NCBI GenBank assembly: GCA_002794735.1
Contig: NBAZ01000013.1
Coordinates: forward strand, 434,001 to 498,000
Origin: Pyrrhoderma lamaoense
Lineage: Eukaryota > Basidiomycota > Agaricomycetes > Hymenochaetales > Hymenochaetaceae
Reading direction: 5' to 3'
Length of the DNA: 64,000 bases
A program made the position numbers and the translations under genes. Numbering within the stretch: the first letter of the stretch is position 1; each line of letters starts with the position of its first letter. The notes under the pieces were generated by a model. The model was not told the origin of the DNA. It was given only the letters and a program-made list of their open reading frames with translations, and ran no database searches. Shown piece after piece: positions 22,627-35,208 of the stretch.

Positions 22627-25600
22627 ATGTCTAATAAACCAAATAAATTAGCCTTTTTGTCTCAGCCTGCGCCTGCTTCTTATGTAGCTGGTCTCGGTCG
22701 TGGTGCCTCTGGATTTACTACCCGTTCAGATATTGGTCCAGCTAGAGATGGTCCTTCTGCGGAAGCTATCGCGTTAGTGCATATTCTCTTCATGCTAAAT
22801 AATATATAAAACTAATCCCTTTAATAAAACTAGCGAGGCGCAGGCCAGACGTGGTGAAGAACCCGATTTCGATTCGGAACAATTTCAAGATCCTGACAAT
22901 GAGATGGGATTGTTTGCCGGGATGAGTTACGAGGCAGATGACGAAGAAGCTGACCGTATATACGAGAAAGTGGACGAAAACATGGATTCTCGGCGGCGGG
23001 CAAGAAGGTGTGTGCACTCGGGTTAGTTCTATCTCTATTACTTCACGAGCCGTCTAATGTTACGTGTCTTTATCCCCACACACAGGGAGAAACGTGAGGC
23101 GGAAGAGCTTGCTAAGCATCGTGCCGAACGTCCAAAGATTCAACAGCAATTTGCTGATTTAAAGAGAGGTCTTTCAGCTGTGACGGATGAGGAATGGGAT
23201 AATATACCTGAGGTGGGAAATCTCACACGCAGGAAGAGGAAAAGAGATGAACGAAGTTTTGCTGTTCCTGATAGTATTCTTGTTGGGGACCGGTCTAAAA
23301 ATGAATACGAGAGCTCATTAGACCCTATGCAGCAAGAAGTATGGCACTTAATCATACTCTGTGCTGAATCATTCACTTATACAACTACTATCCCTATTTT
23401 TAGACTGGAGGGCTTGTGACTCCTGCAGAATCCGGCACGTTAACTAACTTTGTTGAGATCGGACAAGCTCGAGATAAGATACTTTCTCTCAAGCTCGACC
23501 AAATCTCTGGGACGACTACTTCTGGAACAGCAACTTCAGTTGACCCCAAGGGATACTTAACTGACTTGGCAAGTGTTGTACACAAGACGGAAGCCGAAAT
23601 TGGTGACATCAAGCGTGCTCGCATGCTCTTCGATTCCCTTGTGAAGTCGAATCCGAAGCATGCACCTGGTTGGATAGCTGCAGCGTGTGTTGAAGAACAC
23701 GCTGGTCGGATGGTGACGGCCCGGAAGTTAATCAAGGCTGGGTGCGAGAATTGCCCAAAGAGTGAGGATGTGTGGCTTGAGGCAGCAAGATTACATGTGA
23801 GTGAACGCAGTGTAAAGATATGATCATTTTGCTCATATGTTTATTTTTTCTTCTGCATAAAGAACACGCAAGATGCAAAAATTATTCTAGCAAACGCAGT
23901 CCAACACATCCCCCAAAGTGTAAAAATATGGTTGAAAGCTGCTTCACTAGAACAAGAAACAAAATCAAAAAAACGTGTTCTCCGAAAAGCACTTGAGCAG
24001 ATTCCAAATTCTGTTCGATTATGGAAAGAAACTGTCAACCTTGAGGAATCTATCTCAGATGCTCGTATCCTCCTTGCACGTGCTGTAGAAGTCATTCCAT
24101 TATCTGTGGAGCTTTGGCTTACGCTTGCACGCCTTGAAACACCAGAAAAAGCGAAAGCTGTGCTTAACAAAGCGCGTAAAGCGATCCCAACATCACATGA
24201 AATATGGATAGCTGCTAGTCGTCTTCGTGAACAAGAGGCATATAGTGAAAGTTTATCGGAGGCCCAAAGGAGCAAAGAACTTGAATTAGTTGACAAAACT
24301 ATCGAAACTGCTGTAAGGGAACTACGTCGTCATCAAGTCTTGCTCACACGAGAACAATGGCTCAAAGAGGCTGAACGCTGCGAAAGTGATGGATCACCTC
24401 GTACATGCGAAGCAATCATCAAGGCAACCGTGGAATGGAAATTGAAGAGGAAGACAGGCTAGATACGTGGGTTAGTGATGCAGAGAGTGCTGAGGAGAGA
24501 GGGATGATTGGGTCTGCACGGGCTATTCTAGCTTACGCTCTAAAAGTCTTCCCCGATAAGAGGATGCTTTGGGAGAAAGCTGCTGTACTTGAAAAGGCCA
24601 CGGGACAAGGGAATCGTTGGAGGCTGTTCTTGAGCGCGCTGTACAACACTGCCCTCAGGCAGAAGGCCTATGGCTCATGTCCGCCAAAGAGAAATGGCTT
24701 AATAACGATGTACCGGGTGCTCGTGAAGTTTTGGAAAGGGCCTTTGTTGCGAATCCAGGAAGTGAGAGTGTCTGGCTTGCAGCTGTCAAGCTCGAGGCAG
24801 AGAATAATGAGTTCGATGTTGCAAGAGAGTTGCTGAACAGAGCAAGGAAAGAGGCAGATACCCAGAAGGTAAGCATCTCTATTATTTAATGACCCATGCG
24901 TGTAACTCAATAGTTTCCCTTTTCTCATATAGATCTGGATGAAAGCAGCTGTTTTTGAGCGTCAGCAAGGACAACTTGCGACTGCACTCTCTATTCTCGA
25001 AGAGGCATTGAAAAAGTATCCTAAGTTCGCCAAATTGTATATGATACAGGGTCAGATACATCAATCAAAAGGAGATATTGCTTTGGCACGCGCAGCTTTT
25101 GCTTCAGGTTTGAAGAACTGCCCGAAAGAGCCTACGCTTTGGATCCTAGCGAGTCGGCTTGAAGAGGCTGATGGGAAGAGTATCAAGGCACGAGCACTTT
25201 TGGATAAAGCTCGACTCGTTAATCCGAACTCGGATATTCTTTGGGCTGAAGCCGTTGCTCTTGAAGAGCGTGCTGGGAGTCCCGCTCAAGCAAAAACCGT
25301 ACTAGCTCGAGGGTTACAAGAGTGTCCTACCTCGGGTACTCTTTGGTCTCTTGCGATCTTTGCAGAGCAACGTGCAACTCGGAAGACTAAGTCTTCTGAT
25401 GCTTTGAGGAAGTGTCCTTCAGATGCACAGGTGATATGTGCTGTTGCGAGGTTATTTTGGGCGGAAAGAAAGGTTGAGAGGGCTCGGCAGTGGTTTGCTC
25501 GTGCGACTGCGTCTGATCGGGACCGGGGAGATGTGTGGGCTTGGTGGTTAAAGTTTGAGCGTGAACATGGGACAGCTGTAAGTCAAAAATATTACACATT

Positions 25601-25787
25601 ACACTCAAAAAAGTCATATCTCTGATACTCAAATCATTTCTAGGAACACCAAAAAGAAGTTATTGATAGATGTATAGTAGCTGAACCGCGATACGGATCT
25701 GTATGGCAACCTATTGCGAAAGACCCGGCCAACTTTGGGAAGCAAACGAAGGATATACTGGAGCTCGTTGTGAATGCTCTTGAGTAA
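22627..25787 (+). CDS. PRP6: Pre-mRNA splicing factor PRP6 (U4/U6-U5 tri-snRNP), two apparent frameshifts
   Basis: Seven exons encode about 920 residues that follow PRP6/Prp1/PRPF6 closely. The PRP1 N-terminal domain reads [26 protein letters not shown]-type acidic segment [20 protein letters not shown], and [12 protein letters not shown]. Many HAT/TPR helices follow, for example [72 protein letters not shown] and [20 protein letters not shown], with the end [20 protein letters not shown]6 bridges U5 and U4/U6 snRNPs in the nucleus. The frame breaks twice, near 24430-24436 (before [12 protein letters not shown]) and near 24602-24610 (before [15 protein letters not shown]). Both are fixed by a single added base, and no intron fits there. 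The gene is essential in yeasts, so real decay is unlikely. Confidence 0.93.
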
Positions 25788-26184
25788 ATCCTTTTTTTTA
25801 AGTTCCCTCCTATGTTCTGTCTTGTTTCTTCCTTTTTTTTTGTAATAAATATAATCCCATATTTTCCTTTTTTGGTGTATCTGTTGTACCTCTTTTTTCC
25901 TTGTTGATCCTTTTGATAATAATAATCATATAAAGGCTATCTTTGCGTATCACAGGGTGACTCTTGAGCGTGAATGCGGATAATGCATGTGACGGATGGA
26001 GGATGATGATGAAAGTGTGACAGTGATTTGTGTTCAAGTCAATGCATCCGGGGTGACCGGCTCCTCTTTGGGTTATTTGGATGCAAAAAACTTGTGGTTT
26101 CACCCTTATATCCATGGGCACATTTTCCAAATCCAAACAAACCTGGAGGGGAGAGGGAATAGGGATCCGGATGCCCGACGCCTT

Positions 26185-26203
26185 CCGTCCGTCCGTCCGT
26201 CCG
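26185..26203. repeat. CCGT microsatellite
   Basis: Almost five uninterrupted CCGT units in non-coding DNA downstream of PRP6. Confidence 0.85.
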
Positions 26204-26480
26204 GATAGGTTTGGTATGATTGTGGTATATGTATATGTATGCGTGTGTGTGTGTTATGCGTATAAGACCGCGGACCAATGCTATTGTCGAAATGAAAAAA
26301 AAACTCTTGGCTCCGCGACTACCTAGTAGTTCTTGATCACGAAGTTTTGTAATGATCCCTCGGAGAATCCGTTCTTCTTTGAGGATGATAACCTTTTAGG
26401 AATTTAGGCTACTGTTGGGTGCGGTCATAGGGTGCGGGCCATATATAAATTTATACACAAGAGCCTGGGTGAAGTGTTCT

Positions 26481-26587
26481 TTCATTATTGAATTATTGAA
26501 TTTGGTGTGTTCGTTGTATTGTAATATACTTACTTTTTTCATTATTGAATTATTGAATTTGTGTTCGCTGTATTGTAATATACTTTA
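26481..26587. repeat. Imperfect tandem duplication, about 57-bp unit
   Basis: Copy one (from 26481) and copy two (from 26538) both start TTCATTATTGAATTATTGAA and both end with TGTATTGTAATATACTT. The second copy has lost a few bases in the middle. It appears to be a simple local duplication. Confidence 0.8.
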
Positions 26588-27608
26588 TGTTTATGAATTG
26601 AATTGGAAATTAGAAATGAGAATTGAAATTTTTTTGAGAAGCTTTCTCACTTCTTTGTTTGTTTTACATCTTGATGACGCTTTTTGGGGGTGTGTATACG
26701 TTAGTGCTTGAAAGTCATGAATTTAGTAGACATTAGGTATCTTCTTCGAGGGGGATAATTGTGAGCATCTAACGTATGTTTCGAAAACTAGACTATAGAA
26801 GGTGAATCCTTTGTATGAATGTACCTACACTTGTGACTTAGTTAGTGATACACTAGTAGGATCAGATCAGTCAGTTGTGGTTCTAATTATATCTTACGAG
26901 GGGAATTACGATGCCGCCATTTGTTCAGGAGCGCCCAGGAGCGCACCTCCCCCATTACTACCACCACACAAACAAAGACACATATACCAAGCCGCGGAAT
27001 AAAAGCGCGAAAAGGTTTTGAATATAGTTGATATATGATGTTTATGACGAAGAAGTTCGGAAGAAGTAGAGATGCATACTTGATTTGGAACTACGAGTAA
27101 TTATTTATTTATACTACTGAAAGTATTGAAAGTATATAAAGAAGAAAAAAGATATATCAGCTATCAGCGGTTCTTATTCTGACTTGATGGATGACTTGAA
27201 TATATCTCATCTATGCATCTCGTATAGATAGACAATTGTATTACTTGGCTTCAAGCCTTTTTTTTCTCATAACGTTGGACATAATTAGGGGGGGACTTGG
27301 GGGACTCGGAACACGCTTTGAAACACTTCTCTCCCTATATCTCACCCTGTTTCGTTTGGATGTTGTATATCCCAAGAAGATGAGGATGAAGAAGTAGAAG
27401 GGCAGAATAAGAGGTTGGGGAATGGCACCTATCCTCGGCCAAAAGAAATTTCCAAGCTCCAAGACCAAGCCTATTGCAAAGCCAAGCCCGTCGGGATGAC
27501 TTCAGGCAAGGGTAGTTTCTCCGAAAGTGTTTGCCTCGCCCTTCCCTCCCCCCACCCCCGCTTTATTTAAAACCCCTCAAGTTAGGCTGTGGGATGTGGG
27601 TCCAATGT

Positions 27609-27620
27609 GGGGGGGGGGGG
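27609..27620. repeat. Poly-G run (12)
   Basis: Twelve consecutive G in non-coding DNA. It is a likely weak spot for base calling. Confidence 0.8.
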
Positions 27621-28360
27621 TATTCCGAATCGCTCCCGAGAGGGTATGTACGTCTGTGTGCGCATGTGTACGTGAACCGTGGAAAGTAACGGGTGGCTTA
27701 GGGATGATTCAGCTTTTCATGTTTCCTTACCTTACTAAAAAAAACAACCTTTTTTTATATTTGTGTTCTTTAATCTTTTTTTAATTTTTTTTTGATACGT
27801 ATATTGTTTGCATATGTTTTTGTTGTGAACATCATCTCGTAAGTCCAAACAAAAATCAAATTAGTTGAGTTTTCTTGAGAGCTGGATATCAGGGTTATAG
27901 GAAAGATATTAACGATCGCTTTTTTTTTAATCATTTTTTGTGTACCTTACTCTTACGATATCAATAACTATTTGATTGATCGTCCCGCAGATAATTAGCT
28001 TTTGATGGTCATTTCATTTTGACAAGTAGGAAAAACAAGAGAGATAAAAGAACATGCATTGCTAGGTAAGATACGTTGATGGATACATGAGGACGAACGG
28101 ACGTGTCAGAAGAGAATAAACAATCATCGAAAGCGTAAGACATAACGAGATAAACAGAGAGAAAAAAAGAGAAAATCGAATACAACCACAACCACAGCAA
28201 TCAACACATAACAAGAATAAGTTTATCCTACATCCAGTTTAAGTTTTTTCGCTACTTTGTGCATTTGAATTTTCTTTTTCATGAATGAATCAAGGGAGCC
28301 CGAGAAAGACAAGATGTGCGAGAGAGAGGGAAAGGAAAGAGGGTATCGGGTAACAAATCA

Positions 28361-30044
28361 TTATGCAAGCGACCCTTTTTCCGCATCTTCCCTGATAGAA
28401 TCTCTTGGGCTAGCCTCCTTCTCCGCCATCCTCGCACGTACTCGTTCCCTCTCCTCCTCATAATCTTCCGCATCTTCCGCACCGGCTCCTTCTTGGAAGG
28501 CAGTCTTACCCTTCTCAAAGTGTGCTCCGTGATGCTCTGGACCAACAATAGTAACACATACGACAAACGCGGCAACGCATCCAATCAGAATGCCCTGAAC
28601 TTTGGCATAGTCTGGAACGTTCGTAACCACGCCGTCGACAACGAGAGTTGTGCGAAGATTGTCACCTCCGGCTATAATTAAAATAGAGGGAAAAAATTAT
28701 TGTTAGTTTTATACGTAATATGATAAAAGAGAAGAAGAATGGAGAGGTGGGGGGGATGAGAATTTCGATAGGATAAAATAAACACGCACTGGCTTCGATT
28801 TGGGATGCTGCACTTGAGATCATGTTCCCGATCTGGTAAGCTACACCAGGGAAAGTACCTCTGAAAGCTGGTGGGGAAATCTCGGAAAGGAAGATAGGGA
28901 TAACACCCCAAGCGCCTTGGACACCAAATTGGATACAGAAAGCTCCTGCAGAAAGAGAGCTGAAGGTCGAGGGTAAGATCCACAGAGGAATGAAGGCGCC
29001 GACGAGACAGACACAAACACTGAGAAACAGAAACGCATATATCAGAATATTGATCAAGTTGAAGAATATAGATGAAACAGATGCATACATAATAGTAAGT
29101 CTTCGTCCTATGTACTGGGACGCCCATCCAGCAATCACACCTCCTGCGACAGCACCACAGTTACCAATGATAGTCGCCTTTGTAGCCAAATCATTGCTGA
29201 ATCCTTTGTTATCCTTCAAGTATGTAGGATACAGATCTTGACTTCCGTGAGATAAGAAGTTGAAACCGGTCATGAGGAAAATAGCGTAAATGCACAATTT
29301 CCAGTGAGACTTCAACATCTCCTTCGCCTCATGTAAGAACACACGCGTCTTGTTCTTCGTATCCGCAGAACTACGTTCTCTCTTCGCTTTCAGGAAGTAC
29401 TCTGATTCGGGTGTGACGATACGGACGAGGGCTGAGAATACACTGATACCTGCTGCTGTCCAGAATAGAGCTCGCCAGCCTGCAGCGACTTCAGGAACGA
29501 GCTTCAAGTTGATGCAAGCGGCAAGGAGATATCCGACAGCATAACCCTGCTGGACAACACCACTAGCGAACCCACGAGTCTCGACAGGTAAGTTCTCAAG
29601 AGCAGTAGCTGCTGCAAGACCCCAGATACCGCCCATAGTGATGCCGAATAACGAACGGATGGCGAGGAACTGTTTGTATGTCTGAACGAAACCTGATCCG
29701 ATTTGGAAGGCAGCGCAGAATAAGAGATTGACAACGAGCGGCCATTTGCGGCCATACCGATCTGATAGGATACCAAAGATGACGGCGCCGACGGGTCTGA
29801 ATAGGAGAGTGAGGGTGATAGATGTCGTGATGTCATGCACTGAGCGGTTGAAGACGGTAGTAAGGGTAGTGACGGAGAGGGAGACGGTGAAGAAGTCGAT
29901 AGCATCGCAAGTCCATGCTAACCATCCACAGAATAGCTGGAGCCATTGAACGAAGGTGAGCGATGCCAAAGCACGGAGGAGCGTCTGTGACTCGACGCCC
30001 CTTTCTTTCTTTGGGATAAGGTTCCTTATGAAGTAGGGAGCCAT
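28361..30044 (-). CDS. JEN-type carboxylate/proton symporter (MFS)
   Basis: Three exons encode about 510 residues with 12 predicted membrane spans. The N-terminus reads SLTFVQWLQLFCGWLAWTCD, typical of the lactate/pyruvate carrier Jen1. MFS loop signatures GILSDRYGRKWPL and GWASQYIGRRLTI are present. The substrate-site signature of the JEN group, N-x-x-S-H-x-S-Q-D-x-x-x-T, is seen as NFLSHGSQDLYPT. It would import lactate, pyruvate or short dicarboxylates with protons across the plasma membrane, usually repressed by glucose in known fungi. The C-terminal cytosolic tail is long and charged (EDAEDYEEERERVRARMAEK), a possible site for ubiquitin or phosphorylation control. Intron junctions: donor GTATGC after RRLTI, and donor GTGCGT after QIEA. 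The frame is intact. The start is the ATG at 30044 before APYFIRNLIPKKE. Confidence 0.92.
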
Positions 30045-31793
30045 TACTCTTCGCTGTCGTAGTGAACGCCGGGGACAGCAGTAGAAGAGAGGGGGGTTGG
30101 GTTAAGGAAGACTAAGAACCTAGCCTGGGGGGAAAAAATCAAAAAAGAGAAGGACCGACCGGTTTTATAGTCAAATTCTGATCGATGATATTGTATACTT
30201 ATTTTAATTTGCTATACTCACATTCTTTACCCAATTTTTTGCGGGGCCCCAGATTTATCTGGGTTTTCCAGATGGACGCAAAGCTCCTATCAGAATAAAA
30301 TTGATTTCTTTACACTCCAGTTTAGCCAAGCCATCCATATCCCCATACTTCTTCTTTTTCTTGGATCTCATTTTCGAGAGTATCGACAGAGGCTGCTTTC
30401 AACGACTGTTACCTGTCCATAACATGACTCGGTGTATATGTCCAATCGTTTGTAGCGGATATCGTCGGCACATCGGCTCGTACGTCTGTATTACTAACAC
30501 ACTCTCACCAACATTCTAGACGTCGCTCGTAGATTGCTCAACACCGTCGGGGTACGGTCGACGATGTAAAAAAAAAAAAAAATGACCCATCGTTCATAGC
30601 TTCACTTGAAGCCCAAAAAGCGTATCAAACGATACCAAGAAAGAGTGAAGGCGACTGTTGCGCAAGGGGCCGTTCGTGGGCACCGATATGTTTCGTATTT
30701 GCACCTTATGACCTACGCGTATAAACGAACTAGGTCCCATCAGACCGTAAAGACACCGGACGGTCCCTGAGCACCCATGCGGAGTGCTTGTGGGGAATCC
30801 ACTGGGGAGAGAGCGTATTCAAAATCCGTCTCACGGGAAGAATTGTACACCCGGTCCGGAGCTCTCTCCTTTTTTCTATATCTTCCCGGGTTCCGAGTTC
30901 CGTAACCCGATCACCCATCCCACTCATCCCCTGCAGAACCTAAATTCCACCCCAGCGCCGGCCGAAATGGATGCTTTTTGAAATTGATTCGTCTGATCCA
31001 GCTCTGCTTGCTTGAAAATTTTATTATTATTTATTGTTATATGCAGAAGGGAGAAGAAAAAAAAAGAGGTGAAAGATAATGGGTTTAGAAGAAGAATTTC
31101 GGGGTTATCGAGTACTTCGCGTTTATCTTCGGCTCCATGCTCCCCTCGACTTGAACTTAAAATGACGATTTGGCCGTCGGCCTTCCATTCGATCATGCAA
31201 GTCATGGTGTTTGTAGATAAAAAAGATACACAGGTCCAACATCGGAGAAGGGGTTGAAAAGGAACGTTGTCCTATGAGCATTGTGCAATTGCACCCATCC
31301 CCATCGTCGGTCATGTGATTTGATTCTGTAATGATGAGTCTTTTTGGACACTATACTACTCAACTCATTAGAGCTATCGATGACTACGAGGCATTTCTGA
31401 GAAATATTGGGGGGGAATGGGTAAGAACCGAATGAATGTGATATCTATTTTTGTTCTCATGCCCGTAAATCAGTTCCATAAATAACCTCAACTTGCTGGT
31501 AAATGAAATTCCACATGAGATGATATTTCTCATAAGAAGCTGCGCTTTAAGAGAGAAGATGAGAGATTATTACTAGTATTGCTGCGGGAGGCTCGTCTAG
31601 GTTACATAAATGTCTAGAATTACAATTATACTACACAAGAGATTTCATTATTACAGTACTGAGATTAAGAAGAAGCAAAGAGGATAACAGAAGTACCAAA
31701 GCAAGAGAAGAGAGCTCTTTAAATCAAGAAACGACAGTCGAATAAGATTTAATAATTTAACGAAAAAGAAAGGAATCAGAAAGAAAAAAAAAA
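30045..31793. other. 1.75 kb region upstream of the JEN-like gene
   Basis: Contains the promoter of the minus-strand transporter and the 3' flank of the F-box gene. A15 run at about 30568-30582 and several purine-rich tracts. No gene seen on either strand. Confidence 0.5.
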
Positions 31794-34700
31794 TTAAGCG
31801 CTATGACTGCGTCCGTATTGGTATTCGTACATTATGTTATCTTTAGTCACGACAGTCACAGTCCCTGCGCCCTCGTCCAGGAACATGTAGTTGGCAGCAT
31901 CGAGAATTTTCATAGGTACGTCAAGCGTTACTGGTTTAGTGTTGTACACGTACATTCATCCTCTCGTACTCCTTGTCGTTCTTGTTTTCCTCTACGGTTT
32001 TCTTCCGGATCCCAGCTGTGGCTCCGGTTCTGTTTATACTCATAATCATTTTCATGATCGAACATGATAGCGATATCTGGTCGCGTGTCGTGACTGGTTT
32101 CGTTAGGATCAACGTCATTTTCGTATAGAGAGATAGTATTATGGTTGAATATCATGTTGTTATCGTTACTTTCTTGTTCGATTCCGTAATCGTGGTCCCC
32201 AGTGCTGAAGGCGCTTGCAACGCTGACGTCTGCCGGTGGTTCTCCATGAGCCATCCTTGAAAACAAGCTCGCTCCTGCTTCATAACCGGCGTCTTCACCA
32301 TAATCCATGTTGATACTGTCCCCGTATGGATAAGGAACTAGTAATTCTTCATGAGGACCCATTTCGGGTATGTAAACGTAGCTAGACTCGGTCCTGTCTG
32401 ACAACGAGCTAGAACCGTTACCCACATATGTGCTCGAGTCTGCACATCGATGGTCAACAGGGCTAAAATTTGAGTCTCTCCCCGAGTGCGCTACCTGACA
32501 CGGATGTGCACTCCCGATAGGCCACATCCCTGGATCCGGAAACGTCACCAGTTTCAGTGAGCGGACCCTCCTCCCTATCTTCCTTCCATACTCTCCCCTG
32601 CCGCTGCCGTCCCTCAATCCTCGGTACCGTGAGAGCCAATTCCTCGGATTAAACCGACCTATCAGACTTGTCATGAAGGCCCCTTCATCTCTCCAATTTC
32701 GGCCACCACATGGCCGAGGTCCAGATTTCCGCCTTCCCAAAGTAGATCTCCATCTACCGTGATGTGACGGACCATCTTCGTAAACGATGTGTTCTTCAAT
32801 CCAACACAAATGGTTGAATGACTGTGCTAGGATTGGTGTTTGATCGACATTTCGTACACGCTGTAAGACGGGATTTGTGATCTCTATTACACTCCGGACA
32901 GGTGAACACGGTGCACCACCCAACACTCTTTCCTCCCTGTTGTTCTCTACGAAATAGTCCTGGTCGTCATATGTGTCATAACCATAGAATAACCCGCTTT
33001 CAATACATTCCTTGAATTTTTCTTTCTCAACTGTGATACCATCCCCCGTTGGAGTGCACTCCGAATAATGCTGTGTTGCTTTGAATACTCTTTTAATCTG
33101 TCCATCTTCCGAGGGCGAAAGACCGTGGTGAAGTATAATTGTACATGATCGCTTTGGTACGCCTTCATATGTTGGCCACCACTGGGGAAGAGCCCAAACT
33201 GTGTGAGGAGTCATAGACTGATTACGAAATATTGCCCGGTCATGAGTCCATGTAAATTTAGATTCAATATGGGCTGGAATATAGGGTATCAATGATCCGG
33301 AATTATTAAGACTTTGATGGGCCGGAGCTGAAGAGTTTGGAGTGACGAAGGACATTTCCATACCCAGGTCAAAAATAGGATTGAAGAACTGGGTATAACG
33401 ATCAAGAGACCAAACCGTAGCAGAGGCGTACATTGGCTCAAGAAGGTAAGAACGCCTTGATTCAACCCGAAACGCTCGGAATGCAATATGATTGCGCGAC
33501 CATCATCCGAGAGATGCAAGCCGATGACGGAACGGCCATAGTCCTGAGAAAGAATGAGTTAATTATAGTTATCATTTATATGCTGAGTGACGTAGGTTAA
33601 AATGAAAACTATTAGTAGCCGGATACCTACATATGGGATGCCAGTATCAAAAACGTAGCTCAAGCCGGACTTCCAGTCTAGAATAACATGCAAACTCATA
33701 CACCCTGTTTCAATATTTTCAAATACAGCGCAGATCATACGCCTCGAAGCATCGATAAAATGCAATTCGTTGGCAAGAGTCCAAGTCGTTTTCAGCTCGC
33801 CTAGAACTTCAAATGATACAACAGCTTCTAGAGAAGTAGGTTCAGGGAATTGGACACGTATTATTCTCAAAGATAGTCCCTGGTCATTCTCATTGCTTTT
33901 ATTTAAGAAAAACATAAAAAACAAAAGAGGTGAGATTAGATAGGTTTGTAGTACTAGAAAATAACCATACTCTAAGAGGGCTTTCCCAGTTATCCAGTAA
34001 AGCGAACGAGAGGCATATACAGGTTGAACATTAATAAGTATCTCCCCTGCGTCCATAGCGTACGACCCAGCTTGGGTGTTGGTGAGAGTATTCCACCCGA
34101 TCAGCCCGCCTTCTATGTCTACAGTAGGAAGCACGAGGTGGTGATCCGAGGTAAATTTCATTACATACGAACCTTGTTCAAGATCGACGTTTGTTGGCCA
34201 GGTTGAGGACTTAACTTTGGCAGATGCAACGTTTCTCGGATCTAGCCATGATCTTTCAGCAAATGTAGTAATAAGAACAGATTGCCGCAATTGTGATGCT
34301 GTAAGAGAGTTAATCGTGAGGTAGTTATGTAGCGAAATACGTCGTGAACGACACATAAGATTGAAGGCAAGGCTTTGCCACACAGTAATCGATTTGGAAA
34401 TCTCATGAAATAGATGTGAGACCTGTGATTGAGCGAGAAACCTTTGAGCTTTTCTGGTTCCCTTGCCAAGGCATTAAGAATAGATTATCACAAACCTGAG
34501 AGAGACTGATGACATCCATGCATTCGAGATGGAAGAATATTTCCAATAGCACCTCGGAAGGGAGCTCTCCAAGAGACTTGCTACGAGATTGACAACAGCC
34601 TTCGTCTTCTATGAGGGAGGGAGTTGTAGGATTATCAAGGCCATAGTCCTGGTCAGCTAAAGGAGCTGGAAACTCAGATTCTGGCTGTATTTTCTGTATA

Positions 34701-34804
34701 TCAACCAGAGTCTGGGGAGAATGTTGATTTTTTGAAGCCAGTAGACAAGGTTTCAGCCGACGTGATACACGAGATACAAGCAAGACGAATCTAGTCTTCA
34801 ACAT
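31794..34804 (-). CDS. F-box protein with long C-terminal region, one apparent frameshift near the end
   Basis: The first exon ends with a typical F-box start, LGELPSEVLLEIFFHLECMD, completed across an intron (34423-34495) by ISLSQVSHLFHEISKSITVW. F-box proteins bind Skp1 in SCF ubiquitin ligases and pick substrates with the rest of the chain. Several exons follow with beta-rich, Trp-containing segments (SYVMKFTSDHHLVLPTVDIE, GLHLSDDGRAIILHSERFG) that resemble a degenerate propeller, seen in many basidiomycete F-box proteins. A long polar stretch ends DEECTCTT-like and stops early at 31928. If one A is added near 31952-31958, the frame runs on as VTLDVPMKILDAANYMFLDE and GTVTVVTKDNIMYEYQYG to a stop at 31794, which I take as the true end. 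The start at 34804 is the first in-frame ATG. Confidence 0.75.
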
Positions 34805-35208
34805 GACCGTCGGAATCGGCGATGTCCACACAAAGCTCAAGATGTTTCAAGTAAAGGATTTCGGATGCTGGATAGGAACCAGCAGACAATGCACAAAGCA
34901 CAAAGCAGGATTTTCGGAGATTGAGTAGATGATATTGTACAAGAAAAAAGGGAGAAAGAAAGTAGGAAACGGGAAATGAAGCTGAGGCGTGGGTGGGTGA
35001 AGGCACAATGGTGTACAGGTAAACATACACGTTCTTACCATCTTAGGTCACACACCTTGATGCATGTAGCTAAAATGCCAATGTCGATCTCTTTATTTTG
35101 GAGATAATTCTCCGATCGTCGATCACTCAATTTTTTGAGTACCAGAGCTGAGAGCATATACGAATTATTAGCGTGCTACTCCAACGCCGCTAGCAACCTT
35201 CTTGGACC
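34805..35208. promoter_or_regulatory. Divergent promoter region, F-box gene and KRE33
   Basis: About 400 bp separate the start codons of the minus-strand F-box gene and the plus-strand KRE33. It is pyrimidine-rich when read toward the F-box gene. A shared bidirectional promoter is inferred from spacing only. Confidence 0.5.

Larger units (their letters stand above)
25788..28360. other. 2.6 kb convergent intergenic region
   Basis: Between the 3' ends of PRP6 and the JEN-like gene. It is low-complexity and AT-rich with T runs, a CCGT tetranucleotide repeat, a TG-rich stretch (about 26228-26257), a 57-bp imperfect tandem repeat and a G12 run at 27609-27620. Frames here are short and look non-coding. 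Confidence 0.55.
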
